Source: Gracilariopsis chorda (lineage: Eukaryota; Rhodophyta; Florideophyceae; Gracilariales; Gracilariaceae). From it: a stretch of DNA of 64,000 nucleotides. Location: NCBI GenBank assembly GCA_003194525.1, contig NBIV01000008.1:434001-498000 (forward strand). Direction: 5' to 3'. The position numbers and the translations under genes are program-made. The notes under the pieces were generated by a model that was given only the letters and a program-made list of their open reading frames with translations, was not told the origin of the DNA and did no database searches. Positions 28,601 through 38,128 of the stretch are shown here, piece by piece; within the stretch, counting starts at the first letter, position 1, and each line of letters starts with the position of its first letter.

Positions 28601-30268
28601 TAGTCCGGGTTTCGGTAACGATAAGATCGGTGCTGATGTTACAGCCTCCTTGAGGGAGTTAAACGCCTCCGTCTCGACGGACGTAAAGGGTTCCAATTTC
28701 GGTGGTTGGCCTTTCCGCAAGAGCGCGTTCAAGGGTGCTGACATATCCGCACAATTCGGGATAAACCGTCGATAGACGTTGACTAATCCTAGAAAGGAGC
28801 GTAGTTCCGTTTGAGTGGCGGGTTCCTTCGCTTGACGGAGCGACTTAACTCGAGCTTCCTCGATCATCACACGCCCAGGGCGGATTATGTGGCCCAGATA
28901 CTTCACTGTATCTGTAAAGAACTCACATTTCCTCAACTTGAGAGTAACTCCAGCCTCACGTAGCGTGGTCATGATATCTCTCACGTGTGTGAGGTGGTCA
29001 TCCAGATTATCTGAGAATACTATGATATCGTCCAGGTAGACGAGGCATGTACGCCATTTGAAGCGAGCGAGTAGTATGTCGATAGCACGCTGGAAAGTAG
29101 CGGGAGCATTGGTCAAACCAAAAGGCATCCGTTTGAAACGGTAGAGTCCGGAGTGACAGATAAAAGCAGTCTTGTCGCGGTCCTGTTCCCTCACGGGCAC
29201 CTGCCAGTATCCCCAATTGGCGTCTAGAGCCGTGAAAACGGTAGCATTTCCGATTGAATCGATGTACTCATCCATTCGTGGGATCGGGTACACATCCTTG
29301 ATGGTTACGGCGTTCAGTCGACGGTAGTCGATGCAAAAGCGCCAGGATCCATCCGGTTTCGGAGCCAGTACCACTGGGGATGCCCACGGCGACTGAGCCG
29401 GTTCTATTACTCCAGCTCGGAGCATCTTTTTCACTTGGAATTCTTCCTCTTCTCGAGCTTTAGAGCCTGCTCTATAGGGGTGTTGAACGATCGGCCTGGT
29501 ATCAGGTAGCAAGTCAATCCGGTGCTCCGTTGTAGTAATCTCCCCTAGGGAGCCATCCCACATCGTGGTGAAATTCCGTAGCATCTCACGGAGACGTTCA
29601 CGGTGCGATTCCGGCACATGACCGAGGTCAAGTTCCTCGAGTTCTTTCACGGGATCAATCCGGTCGTAACTCGTTGGAACGGGCTTAGCATCCGACCATT
29701 TCGGCATTTGGACGGCAGTGTCCTCCCCCTCCTTAGAGTGAACGAGACCGAGCACATCGGTGGCGGTCATTTTCGTGGGAACCATCGCGGTGGGGTGGGG
29801 CATTACCGAACCAATGACTTGGTCTTTCACCAGTGACTGGGGCGTAGAGCCTAGATTGGCGACTAGCACGTTGAACAGTTTGTCGGGCTCAATTTGAGCT
29901 ACTCCATTCGCCACGGCGAGTTGATACCTATCATGTAGGGATGAAAGGGGTTGAATTACTCGTAAACCATGTTGACGGGAAGTGACTCGTACCCAAACTT
30001 GGGACTCCGGTGGAAGTTGGACAGACGCGGCAACGCGGAGCTTTGTAGAGTCCCGGGAAGCCGGTGGGGGTTCCTGCGCAGCAGGTAATGGAACGTGCTT
30101 CTTCGAGGCACGTCGTAGAGGACAACGTACGATCGGAACGGAGCAGCCGTCTTCCATTTCCACACGTCTTAGACGGGGCCTGATGGCATCGACGAATCTG
30201 TCACAGAAGTCGCATCCCAAGATCAAAGGGACGGCAAGTTTCCGACAAACAATAAAGTCGAGTTTCAC
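25649..30268 (-). CDS. pol: Ty3/gypsy Pol: protease end, reverse transcriptase, RNase H, integrase
   Basis: A 1,539-codon frame. It starts inside the retropepsin (I-L-G-C-D-F at residues about 17-22), so the protease is split from its D-x-G half at 30265-30699 by a frameshift. Reverse transcriptase motifs include R-M-P-F-G-L-T-N-A-P and Y-L-D-D (about residue 412). RNase H begins F-T-V-D-T-D-A-S (about 555). Integrase has the H-H-C-C zinc region ending C-T-E-C (about 845). Its catalytic Asp are in A-I-D-L-L-G-P (about 873) and L-S-D-N-G-K-Q-F (about 931), and the Glu is in Q-V-E-R-F-N-R (about 969). A GPY/F-like module (D-G-P-Y-K-V) follows. The last 370 residues are a Ser/Thr/Pro-rich linker to the chromodomain beyond the TAA at 25649. 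All RT and integrase catalytic residues are present. Confidence 0.93.
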   Translation of the reverse strand: MKLDFIVCRKLAVPLILGCDFCDRFVDAIRPRLRRVEMEDGCSVPIVRCPLRRASKKHVPLPAAQEPPPASRDSTKLRVAASVQLPPESQVWVRVTSRQHGLRVIQPLSSLHDRYQLAVANGVAQIEPDKLFNVLVANLGSTPQSLVKDQVIGSVMPHPTAMVPTKMTATDVLGLVHSKEGEDTAVQMPKWSDAKPVPTSYDRIDPVKELEELDLGHVPESHRERLREMLRNFTTMWDGSLGEITTTEHRIDLLPDTRPIVQHPYRAGSKAREEEEFQVKKMLRAGVIEPAQSPWASPVVLAPKPDGSWRFCIDYRRLNAVTIKDVYPIPRMDEYIDSIGNATVFTALDANWGYWQVPVREQDRDKTAFICHSGLYRFKRMPFGLTNAPATFQRAIDILLARFKWRTCLVYLDDIIVFSDNLDDHLTHVRDIMTTLREAGVTLKLRKCEFFTDTVKYLGHIIRPGRVMIEEARVKSLRQAKEPATQTELRSFLGLVNVYRRFIPNCADMSAPLNALLRKGQPPKLEPFTSVETEAFNSLKEAVTSAPILSLPKPGLPFTVDTDASDYQVGFPLFQTTPEGERTPIGYWSRSLNVHERNYSVSEKECLAVVWALSTLCPYLMGVHFTVYTDHSSLRWLMTVSEPSGHLMHWRLRLAEFDFEVIYKKGTKNAQADALSRLPTDGETLPAGDEDIPCFVVHGREPENPDREPDNSDEEPESDDELDALLVSDDAQKPPPGNFAPTPPEEMVREQQGDPFCTQIRARLNGVAQLPFEVNDVGYLVRTVQTTPQVVVTHTLQSRLLHLSHYAKLGGHAGGRKLYLTLRRSYYWPAMAVDCYVTVRSCTECAKNRVKLQKHSTKLKLFPTRVPLEFVAIDLLGPLLTTKRGHKFLLVITDRFSKLVRTVTLRKISAFVVAQAFVTHWVFVYGPPVNILSDNGKQFASRFFEDVCRMLDIKNLFTTTNHLQCNRQVERFNRTLLASLRSYIADHPKTWDLYTDALTFAYNTQVHRTTGLTPFELVLSRHPPAVALEPQPTLANFPSVKDYRQRWKAWLTKLIPVAGSSMARAQAAYKRDFDSRVRGTAPPITEGDYVFVRNEHWNPDKEKRHKLSPVADGPYKVISVDNDTLVVEMNDAQERISRDRIVMAPPPSVEVAYQDENQHTPVEQPTSVVNRPSVLPHPSRGLSYIPSLSDAGPNGLSSLTPLRGVYPRSLGASTTPHAAPFKEGEEDPNTETASSRHDNRGARASGNIEKDNSGPIIPSTDVPSLHLRATATAEPSRGSSTASAPDRTPHRDSSRQNAPRSGKSLAKVKSLQGTNRVCDTEPAVPSSVDPHSMGHGSSTTATLDNAEQALAGSSEPTTPDVVTPTARQNTPARPGKHTVQDGRKPTSKLDSGLGPSRSRELTPSVSVDHDSVAEVAPVTPEGKHVNDGNTSSPKRDNTPAAPLQPSSREEAERDTARTTLDHPLQTARDPDTVRTAKAPITAQGEPTRTVRRTVVQPTSSSGAPPSRRISTHKPVVRDPDAHLSDPLEAPQRVSSIDAP

Positions 30269-30720
30269 AAGAAAGGAGCCAAGGCGACCAGGTCGATTGT
30301 CTCAACCGTTGATAACGGGTTATCATTCGCATCCGCGACATCCAGTATCATGCCATGGCGGGTCTGAGACTGCAACGACGGTGGCAGGAGCGACTCAACG
30401 ATGAAGTTCGGGCCTGCACCTTTGTCCAAAACAGTGAGAACTCGCACCATAAACTGGGTGGAAAGGCCAAGGTCAGCATATACCTTGTGGTTTCTCTTGG
30501 CCATTACCAAAACTCTGTCCGGGAACCGGTTCTTTCGAACACGTTTCCACGGTCGACGCAGAACACTAAAGTGTTCAGAGTTCACGTCTGAGACGGCCTG
30601 TTTCCTAGTAAGGATTTTGACCGGGGAGCGAGGCAGTGACGCCTCGGGCGCCTTCCACCTCAACTCTGAGGGCGCCTCTCCCGTAGGGGAGACTCCCAAA
30701 ATCAGTTTTCCTGAGCGCGT
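30265..30720 (-). pseudogene. Ty3/gypsy protease N-terminal half
   Basis: Contains V-L-D-K-G-A-G-P-N-F-I, the retropepsin active-site motif with Lys at the position that is usually Ser or Thr. The frame is -1 relative to gag, so it is probably reached by programmed frameshifting. It then ends in a stop at 30265 while the protease continues in another frame (G-S-F-L-V-K-L-D-F), showing a real indel near 30275-30290. Confidence 0.75.
30677..30704 (-). promoter_or_regulatory. Candidate -1 frameshift site between gag and pol
   Basis: On the sense strand gag ends G-GAA-AAC-TGA and the protease frame is -1, reading GGA-AAA-CTG. A hairpin with a 6-bp perfect stem (TCTCCC/GGGAGA, 4-nt loop; 30677-30692) lies 9 nt downstream of the stop. 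The slippery heptamer is imperfect at one position. Confidence 0.5.
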
Positions 30721-32814
30721 TCCGCCTGAGGCGGGGTCTCAGAGTCCTGAACCACTAGCAGTGGAGTGCTAGCGGGGGTGTATTGTCGAACAAGACGGGA
30801 GTTAGTGACCTGCTCAGCAGGGGAAAGCAACGCGTGTCGGGGGTTCGTATCCGGGATATTCCGCGGGAAGTCCGTCTTCGCTCGTAAGTACGATGCAATC
30901 GGAACGGTCTGCTTCTCCGCTGGAGTACGGGCTTCATAGTTACTGATCACTCGGGTTACTTCTCTCAAATTGAGGATGCAGTCCGGTGAAATGTGACCGT
31001 GTTCGTAACATATGTGGCATATGACTCCAGAGCGTGGGGGCGGCTGACCGGAACGAGCATCCGTGTGTCTCACCGCTGGGCGGGTATCCTTCCATCCCGG
31101 ACGACTCTGCCGGAGGGCACCATTCGCATAGGGAATGCGAGGTCCGTGAACACGGGGTCCGTCAACAAAGAGCAGGGAATGCTCCTGAGCTGTGTCGTAG
31201 GACGCATTCGTCGTGGACGGCAGTTCCGTGGTCGGAATAGACTAAGCACTGGCCTGAGCGAGGTACACGTTATCGTAGTCCCTTGAAGGGCGTCCACTCG
31301 CTGTTAGCGATAAAGACGGTGAACTGGCTTCCATCATCAACGCCTTGGCGGAACGAGACTTCGATGCAGTGATACGAGCTCGAAGTGCATCCCCTTCCGC
31401 TTGCGCGTGTTGAATCAACTCCAGGTAGGTAGTATTACGACGATCCTCCCGGTATCGGGCCACCAGCGTACGGATTGCCGCATCCAATCCATCGATGTAC
31501 ATGGTGCAGCGCTCTCCAGAGGAGTACACATTGCCACACCTGTGGAAAGCCTTATTAAGGCGTACCGAGAATTCGGTTTCCGTCTCTCCAGATTTCTGGC
31601 GGGTATCGCGTAAAGCGAGAATAGCCACTTGAATAGCGTTGTTCGTCGCGTAGGATCGCAAGAGGTACTGAACCGCTTCCGGCCAGCACGTTACACCTCC
31701 TTCGGAGGCTCGGGAAGAACCTCTTACAGAGTTGTATTGATCCTCGGCGAGGCCACGTAGAAAATACGGTAGGGCAATAAACGCCTGTCCTTCGTTCATA
31801 CCAAGTATGTCCGCTTCGTAAACGAACCTTCCGAGGAAGTCTAACACTAATATGGGATCTTCTCCAGAAAAGGACTGGTTACGAAGGGAAAGTTGCATAC
31901 GCTTGATGCAGTCCTTCACCTTACCCGTACCACGGGGTGTACGATCCAATGAGGAGTCTTGAAGCCGATAATATCGGTACGATACCAACCTCTTGTATAG
32001 GGGATTAGTACATTTGAGTTCCTCAATCCTAAGTGTTTCCTCCCCTTCCTCCGGGGGCGAATCACACCTTGGGTGGAAGAAGACCGTTTAGAATGGGACA
32101 GGCGTCGGCGACGATCATCGTCCGACGAAGAATCCGACGACACCAAACCATCTGAATGGTGAGAATCTTGTGAAGACAGGGAGGAATCCGACGAGTCGTG
32201 ATCGTGCTTGGGCTGCTTTTTACGAGTGCAGCGGGTAGAGTCTTTCTTCTCGCGCTTCGCTTTTTGCGAGGCAGCAGCGGCCTCACCCGGTACGTCGTCA
32301 TCCATCAAGATAGTTTGGTCCAACGTCCTCAGACGGGCACTGACACGATCAAATCGGGTTTCCACATTCTCAACATAGTTGGCAGAACCACCAAAACATT
32401 CCAGCACAGTGTTGACATCCGCCCTTAAAAGGCAAATGTCCTCAGCCAAATCCTTCATAAAAGAGGTATCAAACCTGGCACGCAGGACTTCAAACTCCTC
32501 CACGAGGGTATTGTGTGCTTCACGCACCTCATCAAGCTGCACTTGGACACTAGGGGGGCGTCGGTATCGGGTTCTCCCCTCCGGGGTGCAGCTACATCGG
32601 CAGAAGCCGGGTTGACACCAGATTTGGGAGCGTCCTTCAACGCCTTAGGCGGGGGTTTCTGGGCTCTCGACGAGTCTTGGCCCTTCGACTTGCCTTTCAA
32701 AGTGGCACGTCGAGGGTGGCCAGCGGGGACCTTCGAGATCTCTGCCTGTTCCACGTCACTGACGGAACGACTCCGCGTGACAGCGGGTTCGGCGGAGGAT
32801 GGTCGCCGAGACAT
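30702..32814 (-). pseudogene. gag: Ty3/gypsy Gag, broken by two frameshifts and one stop
   Basis: The start at 32814 gives M-S-R-R-P-S-S-A-E-P. The first frame is Ser/Lys/Pro-rich. The second frame (from about 32545) is coiled-coil-like and charged. The third frame (from about 32020 to 30702) holds the capsid-like core (V-L-D-F-L-G-R-F-V-Y-E-A-D, F-R-I/V-R-L-N-K-A-F) and the C-terminal zinc knuckle C-H-I-C-Y-E-H-G-H-I-S-P-D-C (CX2CX4HX4C). Within the third frame there is one TAG at 31242. One frame change falls close to the G6 run near 32552. Confidence 0.85.
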
Positions 32815-32908
32815 GTGTAGACCAAAAACTCCCACGAAGTGGTAAGAAACCAAAAGTTTGGACAGTGAATCTCCGAGGAGACGTAATACAAAACTTAACC
32901 GTTTCCGA

Positions 32909-32926
32909 TTCTAGGTCGGGAGACCA
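32909..32926 (-). promoter_or_regulatory. Primer binding site of the Ty3/gypsy element
   Basis: On the sense strand the site reads TGGTCTCCCGACCTAGAA and lies 3 nt after the 5' LTR. Its complement has the layout of a tRNA 3' end: CCA, discriminator A, a 7-nt acceptor strand, a 5-nt T-stem strand and two loop bases. I cannot say which tRNA it matches. Confidence 0.75.
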
Positions 32927-32929
32927 CTT

Positions 32930-33830
32930 TGTAGTGCAATACCCGCAAGCAGGACAACACACGAAGACGTTCGGATCTTCCCCTCTGGAGGGTAACACAG
33001 CGAACGGAGCCTCTCCGGATGAGTACGACGAAGTCGGGTTGTAAAGCCGAGGCTCACCCTCACGCCAAGCGGGGAGAGTTGAAACGGTAGGATTAGGATC
33101 ACCACGAATGGGAAAACAGCCCTTCCAAGGAGTACGAGTCCACGTAAGTGGGGGAAGACGTCACGGGATACCGGCACGAGAGACACGCGTCAGCGGTGAC
33201 GAACAACCACACAAAGGGGTAGAAACCACGAAAGTGGGGTAAGGGAAATACGGGGGATGCCCGATTGGGGGCGAAGGGGGTGTGGGCCAACGGGACCACG
33301 GAAAAAGGTACAAAGGAACCCTATACAGGGGCGAGAACACGGCGGTGGTGAATTAAGTGACAAGTGCCCAAGGCGGTGATACTCCTAGTGACGCAGGGTG
33401 GATAGGTCTACCGTTAGTAACGCGGCTTTACCTCCGAGGAGCGTAGAAGACTCGCGAAAGCGGAAAAGACTTAGAGCCAAGAACCCTGGTTGGGGAAGTT
33501 TACTCAGTGTCAGGGCGAGGTCGCTGAGCCACTATATAGTGTAGTAATCTCCCTACTGTAGCGTAGATAAATTTTAAATAATAAATATAAATTAAATAAA
33601 TATCCACACTGTGGTGCCAACCTCCTCCTGACGATCCGTGTCACACGTGGTCCACTCACGCCTCGGGCGGCACACGGCGCATGCACAGGTGTGCACCTGG
33701 CGCACAGTGCGGATCCGCTGCGGTCTGAGACACCCGCTAATAGCGGTAGAAATCGTAAACACGCGAAAGCGGCCAAAACACCAAGTCCACAGGGCATCGC
33801 TGAGTCTTCCTCCTTGAGGATTGCACTTCA
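32930..33830 (-). repeat. 5' LTR of the Ty3/gypsy element
   Basis: 901 bp copy of the left LTR. The TATA palindrome is at 33530-33541 and would drive gag-pol leftwards. Its outer end abuts the ATATT duplication and the SANT codons of the SNF2 gene. Confidence 0.93.
33530..33541. promoter_or_regulatory. Palindromic TATA element in the 5' LTR
   Basis: The same CACTATATAGTG palindrome. Leftward initiation would give the gag-pol RNA; rightward initiation would read out into the host SNF2 gene in antisense. Confidence 0.55.
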
Positions 33831-33835
33831 ATATT

Positions 33836-35818
33836 GTGGTTACACGCAGAGGCAGCATCTATCAAGGCCTCATCCTCCTCCTTGGTCCAGCCATCGTTTA
33901 CTCTGTTAGGTTCGTTAGATATGCTGCTTCCATAGTTCGCAATTGAAGACTTAATTCCAGGAATCGTAAACCGTTTCGTGTTCTTCTTTGCCTTGTTCTT
34001 GAATAGACACCTACTCGAATGATGTGTATCAGATCCTGAACCTGCACTAGCTACACTCATTTCGTTCTTCGACCTAGAAGAAGAATCCGCTCTGCTCTTC
34101 TTCGAACCAGATTGGATTGAGATGGATAGTAGCTCGGGTTTTCCTTTTGTTGTCCTTGCACGATCAGCGGCACCTGATCCCTTAAGCTGCTCATCCCTGG
34201 AGGAGTCCACAGAAGATGCAGCGCGGCTGCTCGTTTGGTTAGGAGCAGAACATGCTGCTTCCAACTTGCGTCTTCTCTCAATTTCAGCCTTCCTCTTCCG
34301 CAGGTTCTCAAGACCCTTCTCTTTCTGCCTTCTCGTTGCATGCATTGTCCGGCTCATTCTGTTGTAAGGGTGCGGGAAGAAAGCTGCATCTTCCGCACAT
34401 TCTAAACCAGCCGCTGCGGTGCCATGTACTACCGACGAAACGTTAAGCTCTTCTGGACCACCGTCGCGTAGCGGCAGGTACATATTAATGTCCGCGTCGG
34501 CGTTCGTCAGCGCTTTTAAATAGCTTGCATGTCCATCATCAGTAATATCCACTTCATAAAGCAGAGTCTCCGTATCATCTTCTCCAGTGCTCTCGATTTC
34601 AGAATCATTTGCATCATCTGGACGAGAGCTCTCTCCAAGTACAGAATCGAATCCAGGAGTAGCCCAATTTGCACCAATGGTGTTGCCATGCGAGGGCTCA
34701 GGAAGAGATTCTGCCCCACTCATACGTTCAAGAACACGAAGTGCGTATCTCTGAATACGTGTTAGAGAGTTCACGAACTTCGCAAACTCATTAGTTCGAC
34801 TGCTTTTGTTGTCGGCCCTCGTCGCATCAATATGATGATCTTCCGGGGTGTCCTTAAACTCAGCTTCTAGGTCATGTTTTTCTTTCTCGGCAGCTTTGAG
34901 GGCTAGTTCTTCACGCTCATCTTCCCTGGCTAGAAGCTTGGAGGTTAATTCTTGGTACTCATCAGAGCCATCTCCAACGTCCTGAATCACTGCCTCACTG
35001 CTTGCCTTTCCCATACCATTCTCCATTTCGCTCTTATTTGCTGCTCTGAATCCTGTAAACTCCCCGTAGAAGCATTTGACACCAGTACTCTCGGCACTCC
35101 GCAATGATTCTGAAGAAACTGGTCGGCTCCTACCGTTTTCTGCTAGGTCCTGCAGTACTATAGATTTCGGAGTCGGTGAGCTGCTTCGTATTCCGTTCTT
35201 GGGAGCTCCAAGTCTTTCATTATGAACAGCAGGATGTGAGGTCTGGCTTTCTCCGGTATTCTGTGGAGACTTTACCATTTTGGAGGAATCTCGATATCTC
35301 TGAATTCCATCCGTGGTGAAACCAGGATATGAAATTATTTGCTGCTCCAGTGAACGCTTCCCCATTGCCCATTTCAGAACTTTTTCCTCTACAGTTTGTT
35401 CCGAAATCAGGCGGTACACATGTACAGGCTTCGTTTGCCCAATACGATGCGCCCGGTCTTGGGCTTGATTATTAATCGCAGGGTTGTAATCAGAATCATA
35501 GAAAATCACCGTGTCGGCACCAGTTAAGTTAATCCCAACGCCTCCTGCACGCGTGGTTAGTATCATAGAGAGAATTCTTGAATCAGAGTTAAACCATTCC
35601 ACCACTCTTTGTCTTTCGTCAGTCTTTGTTGTACCATCCAAACGAAGGTATCGAAAGCAATGGAGATTCAGAAATGATTCCAGAATGTCAAGCATTCTCG
35701 TCATCTGTGTGAAGATCAACGCACGCGAGGTCCGAACCTTAAGCTCACGTAAGAAGTGATGTAGAGTTTGTAGCTTACCACAGTCCCATTGCACAAGTCT
35801 AGTGTCTGGAATCGTCAC
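33836..35818 (-). pseudogene. SNF2 ATPase segment 5: helicase lobe 2 and first half of SANT
   Basis: Motif IV region R-A-L-I-F-T-Q-M-T-R-M-L-D, motif V R-A-G-G-V-G-I-N-L-T and motif VI Q-A-Q-D-R-A-H-R-I-G-Q-T are intact. A long charged linker of about 350 residues leads to a SANT start, W-T-K-E-E-D-E-A-L-I-D-A-A. The gene is cut two residues after C-N-H by the Ty3/gypsy insertion. Open frame beyond 33835 is LTR sequence. Confidence 0.88.
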
Positions 35819-35881
35819 CTGACTACGAACTTCAAATTCACGAAAAAGAGCACGTAGTCCCGATGACGCCCGGGTGAGCTC

Positions 35882-36619
35882 TCAAAAACTGTCTGGCTCA
35901 CGAAAGCGTGACAAATCATCCCCATAGAAACGAAGCTGAACAGTGGGCGCGATTACTTTGGTAATGCAGCACAAAAAACGATTAGCTATTGGTTTAGCCT
36001 GTTCCACTACCTGTTCGATGGAACGAACCAATGAAGGTCGAGGGGTATCCCACAAAAAACCTGAAGGGGAATCTTTCTGAAGCACATGAAACAAGGACGA
36101 AACCGTCATCGAATATATACCACGTAAATCCTGTCCTAGAAGCGCCCGTTGTCTGATCCTTAGTGCATGTACCAAAACTTGGTGGTGCAGAGTAGCATAG
36201 CGAGATGCGGTTCTTCGATGTTGGGCACGTTGACTACCTGTTCGAAAGTCCAAGCTCTCTTGGGACTCATGCAGAGATCCTAAACACTTAGGACTATCCA
36301 TTCCGTCTCGCATTACCTTTACGGCCGATAGACGTTCCAGTTCGTTTTCAATCCATTTGCCAGGCGAGTTGTGCTCCCCGTACTGAAAATATAAACCCAT
36401 AAGGTGCAGTGTTACATAATGTCTTGGATCATCTTGAATCTCTCGTGCCACTATCATAGGCACAGGTAAGAAAATGGCATTACTAGAAAATGGCGATAAA
36501 ATTGGACGCCCTTCGAAAAGGTCAGGGTGGTTACAGACTTTTCGTAGCTGAAGCAGAACATTCATAACTCCAAGCATATCTTTTGACTTCAATGTTTCTC
36601 GTGTGTCACCTCGAGCCAT
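35882..36619 (-). pseudogene. SNF2 ATPase segment 4: spacer between lobes
   Basis: Starts with L-S-K-R-Q-R-Q-L-Y-E-D-F just upstream and continues L-L-Q-L-R-K-V-C-N-H-P-D-L-F, the conserved start of lobe 2. A variable insert of about 200 residues typical of SWR1/INO80 enzymes follows. It ends at TGA with the frame continuing as E-L-T-R-A-S-S-G-L-R. Confidence 0.8.
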
Positions 36620-36676
36620 GAAATCTTCATAAAGCTGCCGCTGCCGTTTGCTCAGACGACATAATATTATGTGTTC

Positions 36677-37159
36677 TTACTTGGGCGGTAGCCCTTTCAC
36701 AACATCTTTCTTCAACCGACGAAGCAAGAAAGGGCGAAGAATGGCGTGTAGAGTGCAGACTGTTTCAGACTTACCATGGTTCAGGTCTTTTTCTGCTTCT
36801 ACGACTTCAATAAGAGGCTTCCAAAAAGTATCCTTGAACCATGAATGGCTTTCGAATAGTTTGGGCATCAAGAAATGCATTAAAGACCAAAGCTCCATAA
36901 CAGAATTTTGCAGAGGAGTACCTGTTAGCAACAGACGATGTCTCGATGAGAAGGTTAGTAGTGTTTGCCACCTCTGAGATTCAAAGTTCTTGATGTTATG
37001 GGCCTCATCCAAGATCAAGTAGTACCACTTCTTCCCACGTAATATAATGGAATCTTGCACCGACAGGGTGTAGGAAGTGATACAAACATGAAACATATCA
37101 GGCCTTGTCCAACCGCGGCGTTTCACTTTTCGTTCCTTGACAGAGCCAAAATACGTCAA
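36677..37159 (-). pseudogene. SNF2 ATPase segment 3: DEAH box
   Basis: Contains motif II L-D-E-A-H-N-I-K-N and motif III L-L-T-G-T-P-L-Q-N, then L-R-R-L-K-K-D-V. It ends at L-P-P-K then TAA, where relatives have Tyr (TAC), followed in frame by E-H-I-I-L-C-R-L-S-K-R-Q-R. Confidence 0.85.
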
Positions 37160-37198
37160 AACCTTGAATCCTGGCAGCCATTTCTTGAATTCTACTTC

Positions 37199-38062
37199 TC
37201 ATTTCACCATAACTGAGGTCAGAACAACAATGAGGTGTGGACCCCACACCCCTTTCTCAACAGCCAACCATGCCAAGAGATCAATAGTCTGAATGGTCTT
37301 TCCAAGTCCCATGTCATCCGCTAGTATTCCATTGAGGTTTTTGCGCCAGAGCGTCAGTAGCCATTCCAAACCTCTTCTTTGGTAATCTCGATGGTTTCCA
37401 CGAAATAGCGTACTTGGTAAATGAGTACTCGAAACATGCTTTCGAACGACATGAACAGGAAGTGCTTTACCGTTCTCGACAGCTCTTGAGGATTCCTCGA
37501 CCAGTTCTTTTCCCTGACCGGATGGTGAATGGTTAGAGTTGCCATTAGTTTGTGATTCGGACAAACATGGCGATTCTCTGGAAGGATGCGTACGATCCTC
37601 TTCGTTAATCTTTGTAGACTGTCCATTCATTGAAGAGTACTTCTCTACCATAGCAGCATTCGTGTTACGGTCTTTGATTACATGTTCAATATTTACAAAT
37701 GACATGTTACACCTTTCCTGACCCATTGCAATTCCTGCATCATCTCCCTTAAACCCATTCTCTACCGGAGAGAGAAGTGTGGATTTCGGATCATTGTTCG
37801 CATCCGTAGATAGAGTGGAAACTTTTGATCCACTCTGTGGTTTCAAGTATACCGTCTGATCTGCTCTATACACATCAGGTTCTATTCCTTGGGCTCTGAA
37901 AATCTCTTCAATGCTGGCTGCTGCCTCGTCGGCCAGCCTTTGACCCTCATGTACATCCGGCACGTCTTCAGCCTCCGCAGCTCTTATTGTCTCTTCATCA
38001 TCAACAACTTCATTCCTGGATGTAGGCTCACTCACGTCTGAATCGTCGACGTCTTTGTCCAA
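37199..38062 (-). pseudogene. SNF2 ATPase segment 2: Walker A / motif I
   Basis: The frame is the same as segment 1. It carries [16 protein letters not shown] sequence (here [11 protein letters not shown]) and motif [14 protein letters not shown]. Glu of the usual A-D-E-M-G is Asp. It ends at S-V-M-V-K then TGA, where relatives have Trp (TGG), followed in frame by E-V-E-F-K-K-W. Confidence 0.85.
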
Positions 38063-38128
38063 CGCTGTGTTTGAGTTTTTTTCCGAAAAATACTTCTGCA
38101 GATCAATAAACTGAGAACGAAGTAAGTC

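Larger units (their letters stand above)
22742..33830 (-). mobile_element. Ty3/gypsy chromovirus LTR retrotransposon nested in the SNF2 gene
   Basis: Two 901-bp LTRs (22742-23642 and 32930-33830) flank gag and pol read on the minus strand. They begin TG and end CA. The 5-bp target duplication is ATATT (22737-22741 and 33831-33835). I count about 20 differences between the LTRs by eye, so about 98% identity and a fairly recent insertion. A tRNA-type primer binding site lies 3 nt inside the 5' LTR and a polypurine tract lies next to the 3' LTR. Gag and pol are damaged by frameshifts and stops. An extra 424-codon ORF on the opposite strand lies between pol and the 3' LTR. Confidence 0.95.

Noticed and set aside
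32756..32998. Small frame across the 5' LTR edge
   Set aside because: LTR sequence also found at the left LTR; not a gene.
35819..38128. Introns as the explanation for the breaks in the SNF2 gene
   Set aside because: At each of the four breaks the same phase continues directly after the stop with conserved family residues, leaving no room for an intron.
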